DNA of 64,000 bases from Sacculina carcini (taxonomy: Eukaryota; Arthropoda; Thecostraca; Sacculinidae), in the NCBI GenBank assembly GCA_916048095.2, contig OU696595.1, forward strand, positions 3,233,795 through 3,297,794, read 5' to 3'. Shown here one piece after another: positions 21,323-34,562 of the stretch. Position 1 is the stretch's first letter; every line of letters begins with the position of its first letter. The position numbers were made by a program, and so were the translations under genes. Below the pieces are notes generated by a model. That model was given only the letters and a program-made list of their open reading frames with translations. It did no database searches and was not told the DNA's origin.

Positions 21323-22404
21323 TTAAGACTTAGTGAGAAAGAAATTTTTAGTGTGTTTTTTGACAAGAGATAGAGATTTGTTTGAGCGTATTGAGGGAGA
21401 AAGCCTATTGTAGATACGAGGTCCTAAGATAGAGAAACAACGATTGTAGTGAGAATGTCTAGAAGGAAAGGAAGGTTCAACTCGTAGAAAAGGATTGTTA
21501 GGTTAAATGGTTGAATGCCTAAGTGACAGCTGCTACACGGGAAGAAGCCGAAGCTTATGAACACACAGGTGTTCACAGGTGCAGCTCGCTGACACCGCAG
21601 AACCGACCCTCTCCACGCTATGACGCCACATGGACGGAAGACGTATTAGAGAGGACCACCTCCCCAGAATACATGACACAACACATGACTGACATCTGGT
21701 ACCACCATTTACTGCTGGGTGGGCAGGGACTGTTGGATTATAGAATTCGACCAATTAAATTCTGCTCCGCCTGGATTCGAAGCACGGTCCTCACGCTTGT
21801 GAGGCGGGTGTGCTAACCACTACACCACGGTGTCCACGAGAAAGACCTAGGACCTAAAAGACCTAAGGGAAAGAGATGAGGTTTTATATGACAGAAGGTC
21901 AAATATATACGCAGGCTTACGAAGACGAAGAGCTGAATGAATAATTAAAGAAATATGATATCCAACAAGAGCTTTAATGGGAAGTAACCTAAGTTTTTGT
22001 AAACAAGAAGAGACATGAGAACCCGAAGGAAGATTAAATACCATACGACAAGCTTTATTAATAATAGATTGAAGTTTCCTAAGCTGGCGGTGGTTAAGAG
22101 ATAGTATAAGAGAACAGCAGTACTGAATTTTACTAAAGATGAAGGAGTTGGCTAACTTATAGGCAGCAGAGATAGTTATATATCTACGAATGGAATATAT
22201 ACGATTAAGGTGAAAGTTACAGCACCTGATAATGTCAGAGATGTGGATCCAAAGAAAGAGAGCTATCAAGTATGATACCAAGACTACGTACAGAGCAGGA
22301 TAGAGGTATACTAAGAGAAGTAGTACTATTAGAAGATGGAAAAAGAATATACTTAGTCTTATCAGTTTGTATGTGTTTTGCAATGAATGTATTAGCGCAA
22401 TCAC
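21323..22404 (-). pseudogene. L2-like LINE C-terminal region, split by a SINE
   Basis: Minus-strand coding typical of the L2-type RT C-terminus: HISDIIRCCNFHLNRIYSIR (from ~22245), KIQYCCSLILSL, LQSIINKACRMVFNLPSG, LRLLPIKALVGYHI, FDLLSYKTSSLSLRS (to ~21850). After the SINE (21501-21836) it resumes with CFSILGPRIYNRLSPSIRS and ends FFLTKS, stop at 21323-21325. The N-terminal RT core is absent upstream, so it is 5'-truncated. The first ~50 residues of the open frame (hydrophobic) are not recognisable. Confidence 0.75.
21501..21836 (-). mobile_element. tRNA-derived SINE inserted in the L2-like LINE
   Basis: Read on the minus strand: a tRNA-like head beginning GGACACCGTGGTGTAGTGG (A box TGGTGTAGTGG; B box GCTTCGAATCC) with an anticodon arm whose loop reads CTCACAA, then a ~250-bp body ending near CAGCTGTCACTTAGGCATT. 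It matches 25748-26077 and 43351-43680. It interrupts the LINE reading frame, so it is younger than the LINE copy. Confidence 0.8.
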
Positions 22405-22409
22405 GACGT

Positions 22410-22745
22410 AAAGTATGAATTTCGCTATATAATTGAATAAATGAAATGTTTATTAAATCCTCTGTGAGTGAGATGACTTGTGTATTTGCGTGTCTGCCCT
22501 TCTCTATTTTTTATGGTTGAGTTTTTGGATTCCGCTTGGGCTGCGCATGAATTCAAATACTAACTTAGCTCGTTTTTCTCAAACTATCTAGATCGGTCGG
22601 ACGGTTTTGGTCGGGCTTATGTGCTTGTTTCTGATTGGTTGATAGAGTGTCGGTGTATGTGTGCGTGTGTTAGATTGGACAAAACGAGCGTGACGTCATT
22701 TGTGAGCTGTCCGCTGATTGGTCGGTTCAGTGTCGGTATGTGTCG
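22410..22745. promoter_or_regulatory. Unassigned region with CCAAT-box and CRE-like sites
   Basis: Three inverted CCAAT boxes (ATTGG, near 22637, 22674 and 22717) and a perfect CRE palindrome TGACGTCA at 22691-22698 lie within 90 bp of GC-balanced sequence. This could be a promoter of a transposon or host transcript running right. No downstream coding exon is certain. It may also be coincidence. Confidence 0.25.
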
Positions 22746-22868
22746 GCTGGAGTGTATAGTGAGTGTAGAGTGAGTATTGTGAGTGTATAGTGAGTGTGTA
22801 GTGAGTATTGAGTGTATAGTGAGTATACTCAGTGTATAGTGAGTGTACTGAGTGTATAGTTAGTATTC
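22746..22868 (+). repeat. Minisatellite GAGTGTATAGT
   Basis: About ten imperfect copies of GTATAGTGAGTGTAGAGTGA-like units. Confidence 0.85.
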
Positions 22869-23056
22869 TGGACAATTCAGCGTAGTGAATATGTGTTAGT
22901 TAATATTAATAACTTGTTTTATCTACTGAGCCCATTGAACCGAGTGATTGCATTCAGATTGTGTCGTGTGTACTGGCAATTGTGTACAACACGAGTTGTG
23001 TACAACGAATTGCTTACAACATCGTCTTTCTTCAGTGTGCAAAACAACACCATACA

Positions 23057-23205
<149 letters not shown>

Positions 23206-23821
23206 CTTACTGTAGACCTTCACAAAATTGTGAATGACACACTATAACTTCATATAACATCATGCACCGTGTCATATATAATTATATAGCTGTCATATAT
23301 AGCTGATTAATAGGTGTGTGGCCGTGTTCTTAATCATCTGTGGTCAACCTGACTCGTGTTAATTTAAATGCTTATTAATAAATAAATATTCGTTGTTTTG
23401 GCAGTGTTTTTAGTTGCATGGAGAACCGATCATTTACTACAACTGGTGTCCTGCCCGACGTGATTGAACACAAAACCGCACCAACAACCGATGACCAACA
23501 ACAAGACTGAACTTTGAAGAAAAGAAAAGAAGTTCTTATTTGCTTAAAATTGAATTTGTACATGTGTTAACAAAACCATATAATAATATTTGTAAATTAT
23601 TTGACATGTTGAAATTTATTTGAATGATAATACAAATGTATACATTATTGGGACACCCTGTATACGTTTGTATTAATCAGATTGTAGCCGCTGCACGTTC
23701 TGCATGTTTTGTTCAAATATTCTAATGTTTTAGATGTTACATTTCTCACTGAATAGCCTCAATACCCCCAGAATCTACACCCATTTTGTAGAGAGCATAA
23801 GTGCATAAAATTATTACTTAC

Positions 23822-23890
23822 CTGACCAAAATCCAGGCGATTCATCAGTGGACTCCGTGGATGTCTCAGCACCACCGACCTCGGATAGAG
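23822..23890 (-). other. Candidate 69-nt minus-strand exon-like segment (first of about seven)
   Basis: Minus strand: acceptor CTGCAG, 69 nt, then donor GTAAGT. The same length and both sites are seen again in the units near 26555-26623, and related segments are near 27910, 39900, 41435, 44160 and 45520. One frame reads VGGAETSTESTDESPGFWS; copies vary mostly by conservative changes (E/K, S/P). No gene is identified, and a second frame is also open, so coding is unproven. Confidence 0.3.
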
Positions 23891-23980
23891 CTGCAGCACA
23901 ATCATTGATTAATTAGGCTGTATCAACTAAAAACAATGAGAAGCACATGTAATAATGGAGAAATGTTAATTACACATCAG

Positions 23981-24579
23981 AGGCAAAAAATCGCCGTTTC
24001 CGGCCTGTACTGCTTCCAACTCAGTGGTTGAAAACTGAAACACTAGAAGTAAGTTATTTTTCTGTTTGTATTATTAAATTTTGCATCTCTAATGACTTGA
24101 TTAATCCTAGTATCAGGTTTGTGTTTGTTTGCTTTGTTTATTTTCAAAATAAATAAAATGATAAAATCACTCAGACATTCATTTTTAACTGAGAATATAA
24201 TACAATAATGCGACGTAACAATCTACGAAAACGAAAACAATACAACACTAATAATAGTAACAACCATTAAGGTATTGAATATGGAATTCACATTACATTT
24301 GAGTATTCACATTGTATTTGAGTATACACGTTACATCTTAGTGTTCACATTACATTTGAGTATTGACATTGTATTTGAGTATACACGTTACATTTTACAT
24401 TTGCCAATCAACCATTGCCTCCAACAGGTCCGCTTTGTTTGCTACTGTGCGAGCCATATCAAATCACAAACTTAGAAGCACTACGAGCGCACGCCAAGTC
24501 GAGATGATACGCTACCTTTTATAGATGAAAAAATTCTAGCTAACGTGTGCATATTGACTTAACCAAAAACACAAATAAA
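23981..24579 (+). other. Candidate plus-strand exon pair with poly(A) signal in a B unit
   Basis: A 68-nt segment at 23981-24048 follows ACACATCAG and precedes GTAAGT. It is open as RPVLLPTQWLKTETLE. 379 bp on, CCTCCAACAG (ending 24427) precedes an open segment that stops at 24473-24475, and AATAAA follows at 24574. Similar sites recur in the other units, though one copy (40055-40120) has a 2-nt deletion. It lies opposite to the 69-nt minus-strand candidate, which weakens both. Confidence 0.25.
24280..24405 (+). repeat. Short minisatellite in the B unit
   Basis: Repeats of TTACATTTGAGTATTCACATTGTATTTGAGTATACACG. It recurs at 40360-40470, 41890-42005 and in the duplicated copies. It lies between the two candidate exons. 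Confidence 0.7.
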
Positions 24580-25218
24580 GGGTGAGTACAAGGTAAGTAA
24601 TCATAAATTAACTAAGAAAAGAAAATAATTTATTAAAACAATTGAAAATATTTTTCAATTGTTCCCCCAAGGTGCCGTTATTTTTTAGGTGCGTTCAAAT
24701 AGAGGTTTTACTGTGTGTGTTTACGTGCGTGAATTTATAAGCGTGTTATTTTGTAAATTGTGAATGACACACTATAACTTCATATAACATCATGCACCGT
24801 GTCATATATAAATATATAGCTGTCATATATAGCTGATTAATAGGTGTGTGGCCGTGTTCTTAATCATCTATGGCCAGCCTGACTCGTGTTTGTTAATATG
24901 TTTATTAATAAATAAATATTCGTTGTTTTGGCAGTGTTTTTAGCTGCACGCGCATGGAGAACCAATCATTTACTACAACTGGTGTCCTGCCCGACGTGAT
25001 TGAACACAAAACCGCACCAACAACCGATGACCAACAACAAGACTGAACTTTGAAGAAAAGAAAAGAAGTTCTTGTTTGCTTAAAATTGAATTTGTACATG
25101 TGTTAACAAAACCATATAATAATATTTGTAAATTATTTGACATGTTGAAAATTATTTGAATGATAATAAATATGTATACATTATTGGGAAACCCTGTATT
25201 CGTTTGTATTAATCAGAT

Positions 25219-25580
25219 TGTAGCCGCTGCACGTTCTGCATGTTTTGTTCAAATATTCTAAAGTTTTAGATGTTACATTTCTCACTGAACAACCGCACAC
25301 ATGAGTGTATATTTTTGCGTTACGTATATTATTGCGTGTATATGTTGCTTATGTTATTGAGTGTGTTGTGATGTTGCGATGTATATTGTGTTGTGTGTTG
25401 CCATGTAGCGATATATGTATGATTGTTGTCTCGCGTCGCGTTCCCTGTAAAATATCTCATTCTGTGCATTTTTTAGTTCGGGAGAGAATGATAGGACAGA
25501 AGACAGCTGCCGTTACAGGGGGGCACCAACACTGCTGAATTATCGCCACGAAAATACATGCAGAAAGTGCAGCGGCTACA
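25219..25580. mobile_element. 362-bp element with 24-bp inverted repeats
   Basis: The left end TGTAGCCGCTGCACGTTCTG...CATG (25219-25242) is the inverse of 25557-25580 with one mismatch. The second copy is at 42822-43183. No target duplication is clear and the left end alone occurs in every B unit, so it may be a MITE or an inverted duplication. Confidence 0.4.
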
Positions 25581-25747
25581 AGGTAAATATATATACCTCA
25601 TTAATACAAATTATTTACCACGTGTTTTTGTCGCGTATATGGTCCAAAACTTTTGGAAAATTTCGCATAAAAGTACACAATGACTTACAATGTATTTTTA
25701 TTATGAGTTAATTTGAAATGCATGTATCCATTGAAATGCATTTTTGT

Positions 25748-26077
25748 GGACTCCGTGGTGCAGTTGTTAGCACGCCCGCCTCACAAGCGGGAGGTCCGTG
25801 GTTCAAAACCAGGCGGAGCAGAATTTTATTGGGCGAATTCTACAATCCCACAGCCCCTGTCCACCCAGCAGTAAATGATGGTACCAGATATCAGTGATGT
25901 GTTGTGTCATGCATTCTGGGGAGGTGGCCATCTCTAATACGTCTTACGTCCTTGTGGCGCCATAGCGTAGAGAGGGTCGGTTCTGCGGTGGCAGCGAGCG
26001 TCACGGGACACAGCTGTGTGTGTTTATAAGCTTCGGCTTCTTCCCGTGTAGCAGCTGTCACTTAGTCATTTAACCTT
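25748..26077 (+). mobile_element. tRNA-derived SINE (tRNA-Val-like head), full length
   Basis: Head 25748-25820: GGACTCCGTGGTGCAGTTG, A box TGGTGCAGTTG, anticodon stem CCCGC/GCGGG around a CTCACAA loop (anticodon CAC), B box GGTTCAAAACC, ending GGCGGAGCA. The acceptor stem pairs at only about five of seven positions and no further processing signals are seen, so it is SINE rather than a functional tRNA. The body continues to CACTTAGTCATTTAACCTT. Confidence 0.8.
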
Positions 26078-27300
26078 ATTTATTCCAGAAGTGAAATAGT
26101 TGTGAGCATTTCATAATGATGTGCAATGCTGGCAATATACTAGTGTAAATACAAGACATTCACTAGCTACAAAGGGAATATCAAATAGCACGTTGTGTGT
26201 GTATGTGTGTCCAAGATTTGTGTCGAGTCTCGGGGGGATGACAGCCATCATGTATTAGTGTTCAAAGTTGACTCATGTGGTCAATTGCTTGGCACCCTCA
26301 ATTATAATATGCATACTCGATTACAACACATATCACTCACAAGTATATTGCATAAAATTGCATACCCACTCTAGCCAAGTAATATTGTTTTGCTATGCTG
26401 ATGTTGATAAAAATATACCCAATGAACTGATCTCAGCAGAATTATGGGGGGTATAGTTGCATATTCATCCCCCAGCCAATTTGTTGGGGGTATGTACCCC
26501 CAGAATCTACACCCATTTTGTAGAGAGCATAAGTGCATAAAAGTATTACTTACTTGGAAAAAGTCCTGGCGAATCATCAGTGGATTTCGTGGATGTCTCA
26601 GCACCACCGACCTTGGATTGAGCTGCAGCACAATCATTGATTAATTAGGCTGTATCAACTAAAAACAATGAGAAGCACATGTAATAATGGAGAAATGTTG
26701 ATTACACATCAGAGGCAAAAAATCGCCGTTTCCGGCCTGTACTGCTTCCAACTCAGTGGTTGAAAACTAAAACACTAGAAGTGAGATATTTTGCTGTTTT
26801 TGTTATTCAATTTTGCATCTCTAATGACTTGATAAATCCTAATACCAGGTACAGTAATGATTTGTTTATTTTCAGAATTCGTAAAATGATAAAATTGCTC
26901 AGTTATTCATTTTTAGCTGAGAATATAATACAATAATGCGACGCAACAATCTACGAAAACGAAAACAATACAACACTAATAATAGTAACAACCATTAAGG
27001 TATTGCATTTTGAATTCACATTACAATTGAGTATTAACATTGTAGTTGAGTATACACATTACATTTTGCATTTGCCAATCAAGCATTGTCTCCAACAGGT
27101 CCGCTTTGTACTGTACGAGCCATGTCAAATCACAAACTTAGAAACACTACGAGCGCACGCCAAGTCGAGATGATACGCTACCTTTTATGGATGAAAATAA
27201 TCTAGTTAACGTGTGCATATTTACTTAACCAAAAACACAAATAAAGGGTGAGTACAGGGTAAGTGATCATAAATTGTAAGTAATCATAAGTAATCATAAA

Positions 27301-27419
27301 ACCATAGCGTGGAGAGGGTTGGTTCTGCGGTGGCAGCGAGCTGCACGGGACACCCCTGTGTGTGTTTATAAGCTTCGACTTCTTCCCGTGTAGCAGCTGT
27401 CACTTAGGCATTTAACCTT
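27301..27419 (+). mobile_element. SINE 3' part, headless
   Basis: Matches the last ~120 bp of the SINE, from ACCATAGCGTGGAGAGGG to CATTTAACCTT. It is followed by the same unit sequence that follows the full SINE at 26078, which suggests that the SINE was already in the unit when it duplicated and then lost its head. Confidence 0.7.
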
Positions 27420-27955
27420 TTTCATTCTAGAAGTGAAATAGCTGTGAGCATTTCATAATGATGTGCAATGCTTTCAATATACTAGTGTAAATACAAGACA
27501 TTCACTAGCTACAAAGGGCATATCAAATAGCACGGTGTGTTTGTATATGTGTGTCCCAGAGTGTAGATTTGTGTCGAGGCTCGGGGGTGATGACAGCCAT
27601 CATGCATTAGTGTTCAAAGTTGACTCATGTGGTCAATTGCTTGGAGCCCTCAATTATAATATGCATACTCGATTACAACACATATCACTCACAAGTATAT
27701 TGCATAAAATTGCATACCCACTCTAGCCAAGTAATATTGTTTTGCTAAGCTGATGTTGATAAAAATATACCCAATGAACTGAACTCAGCAGAATTATCGG
27801 GGGTATAGTTGCATATTCATCCCCCAGCCAATTTGTCGGGGGTATGAACCCCCAAAATCTACACCCATTTTGTAGAGAGCATAAGTGCATAAAAGTATGA
27901 CTTACTTGAAAAAAATCCTGGCGAATTATCAGTGGACTTCGTAGGTGTATCAGCA

Positions 27956-27960
<5 letters not shown>

Positions 27961-28046
<86 letters not shown>
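27961..28046. repeat. (TA)n microsatellite at B block / Helitron boundary
   Basis: About 86 bp of pure TA. It abuts the Helitron B 3' terminus CTAG at 28047. Confidence 0.95.
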
Positions 28047-28047
<1 letters not shown>

Positions 28048-31000
28048 TAGCATTAAAACCCGCCCGTTGTGCGGAGCAATTCATAACATGAATAACTGCC
28101 CGCGGGACATTTTTATTTCATAAAAATGAGCCATCGCTTCGTTTGCGTTTGAAGCCCCTGATCATTGAACCAGCAAACCATGAACCAGCGCAATTATGTC
28201 ACCTCATATTCAAGCATACATACATAGACAGACAGATAATTTCTTCTTTATGTATATATATATAGCATTGAAACCGCATTAAAACCCGCCCGTTGTGCGG
28301 AACAATTCATAAAAATATTGCAAATTAAAAATAAATAAGGCAAATTCATGAAGACCTTAATCAAATAAAAAGTCTAAATTTCATTATTTTTAATTTTATT
28401 TTGACAAAATATTTTCACTCAACCCGCCTCATATTTAAACCCGCCCGACGTGAGGAATAATTCAGAACTCGAACACCATCCGTTCTGGTTCTTGAAGTCA
28501 AATCCATTAGTTTTGTATATGAATTCATTCTACACGGTGAAATTGAACGTTTTATTGCTACCCGCGGGACATTTTTATTGCATAAAAATGAACCATCGCT
28601 TCGTTTGCGTTTGAAGCCCCTGATCATTGAACCAGCGAACCATGAACCAGCGCAATTATGTCACCTCATATTCAAGCATACATACACAGACAGACAGATA
28701 ATTTCTTCTTTATGTATATATATAGCATTAAAACCCGCCCGTTGTGCGGAGCAATTCATAACATGAAATTCATATTCAATTCGTAAAAAAATATGGAAAA
28801 ATAAAAATGAAATAGGGTACACTCATAAAAATATTAATCAATTGAAAATTATAAGTTTAATTATTTTTATTTCGACAAAATATTTCCCCTCAGTCCGCCT
28901 GAGTCATTTTTAAACCCGCCCGTCGTGCTGAATAATTCAGAACTCGAACACGATCCGTTCTGGATCTTGAAGTCAAATCCATTGGTTTTGTGTATGAATT
29001 AATTCTACAGGGTAAATTGAACGTTCTATTGTCTATAGTTGCTGCCCGCGGAGCATTTTTATTTGTAAAAAAATACCTTTTTAAGTGAACCATTTGAAAA
29101 AAATGAACTAAAAAATGGAACCACCTTTTTTAAACCCGCCCGTCGTGGGGAACAATTCATACAATAAAATTCATATTTGAAGTCAAATCCATTGGTTTTG
29201 TGTATGGATTAATTCTACAGGGAAAATTGAACGTTCTATTGTCTATAGTTGCTGCCCGCGGAATACTTTTATTTGTAAAAAAAATTACCTTTTTTTAAAT
29301 GAACCATTTGAAAAAATGATCTAAAAACACTTTTTTAAACCCACCCGTCGTGCGGAACAATTCATACAATAAAATTCATATCAAATCCATAAAATATAAT
29401 GAATACAAATTGAAAACCAAAAAATGTAACCTATAAATATCTACCAATACAAACCTATAAATACCAATAGAAAAGTCTAAATGTGAATATTTTTGTGATT
29501 ATTTTGACAAATATTATCCCTCAACCCGCCTGATATATAAATCTGCCCGTCGTGTGGTATAATTCAGAACACAAACACGAAACAAACAATGAAAGATGAT
29601 GAAATCTTTTCATCAGAATGTTTCCCAACTATATTTATTACTTAACATCATTCCCCAATATCATTTGCTTAAGTACTATTTCACTTTTACCGCTATAATA
29701 TTTATTGTTAAAATTTATATATTTTCCGCTATCATTAAAACCCAATATAACCTGAGTCAAACCTACCCAACCCAACCCAACCATTCAATCTTGACCGCTC
29801 TCAGCCTAGTCTGAGGTGATTTAACTTATTAGTTTGTGATCACAAAATATACTGATGCGATCATAATTTGTAATCAGAAGACTGAGATTATCTACCCCAG
29901 GGGTCCCAAACACGCGGCCCACCAATACTTTTCTCTCAACCCGCCAATATAGTATCGGGACCAAACTGTAAGGTAGCTAAATTCACATTTGTTGCATAAT
30001 GCGATATAATTATACACCATTATCATATTATCTCATAATTCCCGGTTAATGCTTCCACTAATGCATCATATTCATACAGTTGTTATTTTTTGGATTACAC
30101 CGATAATACAGCCCTTGATATTACAGCCGATATTATATTATGCAATCTATATTCTGCTACGTATTATTCCTAATACATATATCATCAGATCGCAAAATAT
30201 ATTTATAGGTTCACATCATTCTCCAAAATCATTTGCTTAAGAGCTATTCTACTTTTATCGCTAGAATATTTACTGCTAGCAAAATATCATATACCTCGCT
30301 ATCATTTAAACCCACTCTTTATAGATACATTTAATTCGCCCGTCGTGCGGAACAGTTCATAAAATATAATTAATATTCAATTCAAATTCAAAAATCACAA
30401 AAAAAATTAGTGCAAATTGAAAAAGAAAAACAAACCCACAGGAAAATTATAGCTAATATAAAAGTCTAAATGTGAAATTTATGTTTCAATTTAGAAAACA
30501 TGTTTTTCCACAACACTATCAAAACAATGCAACCTTCTGTCATCTCTATAATTCCAGGTTAATGCTTCCGCTAAAACAGCATAAGTTGGCATTACATGAT
30601 ATTGCAACCCATATCCTTATGCAGCTTATGCTTATGCAACTTGAAATTAAACCAATTAAATTACACAGTTAAATTCAGTAGTTTACTTTGTTCCCAATAG
30701 CATTTTACCCGCCCGTCGTGCGGAACGTTATTGAGGACAATAAAGCCTTTATATTCAGTAGAGTGTAGCATTAATTAAACTGTACGCAATAAAACCCCAC
30801 CATCCATGCTTGGAGATAGTATGATGCATTCTTAATTGTGATTGGGCTTCAGTGAAATTTAATCGGTGTATATTCCTGTGTAATCGCAAGTGCGTATAAT
30901 AGCTGTCAAATTGGCAATATGTCCTTTTGACTTTACACCGCCGTAACTTCCTTCAGATACCCTTTGGAAAATTACAAATTATACCGTATTGTAGAAGAAA

Positions 31001-32313
31001 AGATTTCTAGAACGATGGTATAATTTATTTTTATGTGTAACAAATAGTTACTGAGAAATAGTAGAAAAATGAATTAATTTTAGTCATCCGGTGTTCAAGT
31101 GTAATTTTGGATGTATTTGAGAATTTTGCCAATTTTACACGTTTTTTGTATCATTTGTGGGTATAAATTATAGCTTATCTTGTAGAACACAAAATTCTCT
31201 ACACAGTAGTATATTCCTGTGTAATCGCAAGTGCGTAAATTGTGATTGGACTTCAGTGAAATTTAATCAGTGTATATTCATGTAATCGCAAGTACGCATA
31301 ATAGCTGTCAAATTGGCAACATGACATTTTGACTTTACACCTCCGTAACTTCCTTCAGATACACTTTGGAAAATTAAGAATTATACCGTACTGTAGAAAA
31401 CAAAATTTCTAGCACGATGATAAAATTAATTTTAATGTATGACAAACAGTTCCTGAGAAATGGGTATAAAAATGAATAAATTGTAGTCACCCGGTGTTCA
31501 AGTGTAATTTTGGATGTATTTGAGAATTTTGCCAAATTTACACGTTTTTTGTATCATTTGTGGGCATAAATTATAACTTTTCTTGTAGAACACAAAATTA
31601 TTCACACAATAGTATAATTTTTATAGCTGTACCATTGCTGGTTTTTGAGAAATAGATAGCGGAATATTGACCAAAATATTCACGTTTTTTTGTGCTAATT
31701 TTGCCTTTTTGACTTTGTCATTTACACTTCACACCGCCGTAACTTTTTTTTTATACATTTTGGAAAATTAAAAATTATACCGTGTTGTAGATAAAAAATT
31801 ACCAGCATGATGGTATTATTTATTTAGATGTGTGATAATTAGTTTTTCAGAAAAAGAGAAAAAAATATAGAAAATCGGACGCGTGGAGTTTAAATAAAAT
31901 TTTGAATGCATATTGATTTTTTTCCATTTCAAATGTTTTTTATTTAATTTTTGGGTATAAATTATAATTCGTTGAGTAGAACAGAAAATGTTCTACACTG
32001 TGGTATAGTTTGTATAGTTGTACCATTGCTGGTTTAGGAGGAGTAATCTTCAGAAAATTGACCAAAATTTTCGCATTTTTTAGGGTTCATTTTATCTTTT
32101 CACCGCTATAACTTTTTTGGTTTAATTTTTAAAATTTAAAATGTAGTGTTAAGTGTAGACAAGAAAATGTCCAACGTGATGGTACAAATTGTTAGCGAGT
32201 ACATCAAGTGATGGCCGAGTAGCAGCTGATAGAAAATGGACCAAGAAGGGTGGGACAGACAAACAGACACACACACAGACACACACACAGAGGATCTCTT
32301 TTATATATATAGA
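28047..32313 (-). mobile_element. Helitron B, 4.27 kb, both termini present
   Basis: The minus-strand 3' end is CTAG (28047-28050) followed by T, with the hairpin CCGCACAACGGGCGGG and TTTTAATG spacer inside it. The 5' end TCTATATATATAAAAGAGAT lies at 32313. It is collinear with Helitron A but lacks the LTR element and has fewer 404-bp units. Internal hairpin modules recur every ~160-300 bp. No Rep or helicase coding. Its 5' end directly touches the 3' end of the next Helitron. Confidence 0.7.
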
Positions 32314-34560
32314 CTAGCATTAAGACCCGCCCGTTGTGCGGAGCAATTCATAACATGAAATTAATATTCAATTCATAAAAAATATGGAAAATTAAAAATG
32401 AAATAGGGTACACTCATAAAAATATTAATCAACTAAAAATTCCAAGTTTAATTATTTTTATTTCGACAAAATATTTCCCCTCAGTCCGCCTTGGTCATTT
32501 TTACACCCGCCCGTCGTGCTGAATAATTCAGAACTCGAACACGATCCGTTCTGGATCTTGAAGTCAAATTCATCGGCTTTGTGTATGAATTAATTCTACA
32601 GAGGAAATTAAACGTTCTATTGTCTATAGTAGCTGCCCGCGGAGCATTTTTATTAAAAAAAAATTACCTTTTTTTAAATAAGCCATTTGAAAAAATGAAC
32701 TTAAAAATGGAAACACTTTTTTTAAACCCGCCCGTCGTGCGGAACAATTCATACAATGAAATTCATATTAAATCCATAAAATATAATGAATTCAAATTGA
32801 AAAGCAAGAAATGTAACCTATAAATATCTTAACCAATAGAAAAGTCTAAATGTGAATATTTTTGTTTCTATTATGACAAATATTATCCCTCAACCCGCTG
32901 GATATATAAATCTGCCCGTCGTGTGGTATAATTCAAAACACAAACACGAAACAAACAATGAAAGATGATGAAATCTTTTCATCAGAATGTTTCCAAACTA
33001 TACTGCTTAACATGATTCCCCAACTCTATTTGCTCAAGTACTATCTTACTTTTACCGCTATAATATTTATTGCTAGAATATATATTTTTCCGCTATCATT
33101 AAAACCCAATATAACCTTAGTCAAACCTACCCAACCCAGCCCAAGCATTCAATCATGACCGCACTCAGCCTAGTCTGAGGTGATTCAACTCATTAGTTTG
33201 TGATCACAAAATATACTGATTCGATCATAATTTGTAATCAGAAGACTGAGATTATCTACCCCAGGGGTTCCAAACACGCGGCCCACCAATACTTTTCTTT
33301 CAAACCGCCAATATTATATCGGAACCAAACTGTAAGGCAGCTAAATTCACATTTGTTGCATAATGCGATATAATTATACACCATTTAAGTCACATTTACA
33401 TTAGTGAGTCTGGATCTTGAAGTCAAGCCCGTGAGTTTTGTATATGGATTCATTCCACACGGTAAAATTGAATGTTTGAACCCACCCGCCGTGCGGAACA
33501 ATTAATAAAACTAAAGTAATACATATTTAAATACAAACAGCCAGTCTAATAGAAAACTCTGAATTGTAAAATCTATACCAATAGAAAATTCCTGTTCTGA
33601 ATTTGCATATTCTTATTCTAATAATTGACGGCATATTATTCAGCCAACCCGCCTCATACTTAAGCCTGTCGTCAGGGATAATTTCGAAGTGTAAACACAA
33701 AATAACAATGAATTCTTTAGTATATATATGAAATTTTTTCGATAATATTATCTCATAACTCCCGGTTAATGCTTCCACTAATGCATCATATTCATACAGT
33801 TGTTATTTTTTTAATTAAACCGATATTACAGCCCTTGATATTACAGCCGATATTATATTATGCAATGTTTATTCTGCTTCGTATTATTCCTAATACATAT
33901 ATCATCAGATCGCAAAATATACTTGAAGGTTCACATCATTCTCCACCATCATTTGCTCAAGAGCTATTCTACTTTTATCGCTGGAATATTTACTGCTAGC
34001 AAAATATCATATACCTCGCTATCATTTAAACCCACTCTTTATAGATACATTTAAGCCCGCCCGTCGTGCGGAACAGTTCATAAAATATAATTAATATTCA
34101 ATTCATAAAAAAATAAGTGCAAATTGATAAATAAAAACAAACCCATAGAAAAGATTTAGCCAATATAAAAGTCTAAATGTGAAATTTATGTTTCAATTTA
34201 GAAAACATGTTTTTCCACAACCCGGCTCATATTTAAAGCTGCCCGTTGTGCGGAATAATTCAGAACTCAAACACGAAACAAACACAAAGAAAATTGATGA
34301 AAAACGACCAATAGAAAAAGTCAAATTTGTAAATTTTTGTTTTAATTATTGACGATGTTTTTCCCCTCAGCACTGCTCAAATTCACACCCGTCCTTCGTG
34401 TGTAGTAGTTCAGAAGTGTAACACTAGCAATACAATGTAACTTTCTGTCATCTCTATAATTCCAGATTAATGCTTCCGCTAAAACAGCAGATGCATATAG
34501 TTGGCATTGCATGATATTACAACCCGTATCCTTATGCAGCTTGAAATTGAACCAATTAGA
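32314..34560 (-). mobile_element. Helitron C, 3' portion, head-to-tail with Helitron B
   Basis: Begins with CTAG (32314-32317) immediately outside the TC of Helitron B. Contents resemble 2700-4650 and 1-1080. It is cut at ~34560 by the Gypsy fragment; Helitron sequence resumes at 36557. The ~400 bp of Helitron sequence expected across that point is missing. No single 5' end can be assigned. Confidence 0.55.
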
Positions 34561-34562
34561 CG

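Larger units (their letters stand above)
23230..27960 (+). repeat. B block, copy 1: tandem ~1.53 kb units with SINEs
   Basis: The landmark GTGAATGACACACTATAACT recurs at 23231 and 24759 (period 1,528). A second landmark, ACCCCCAGAATCTACACCCA, recurs at ~23763 and ~26497, with a variant at ~27848. The second half carries a 24-bp inverted-repeat element, a full SINE and a headless SINE. 24758-27960 is collinear with 42364-45565, and both copies end at a (TA)n tract. I do not recognise the family. Several short segments bounded by splice-like sites are conserved between units. Confidence 0.75.

Noticed and set aside
25748..25820. Functional tRNA-Val gene
   Set aside because: The A and B boxes and a CAC anticodon are present, but the acceptor stem is mismatched, a fixed ~250-bp body follows, and the same unit recurs. 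It is a SINE head.
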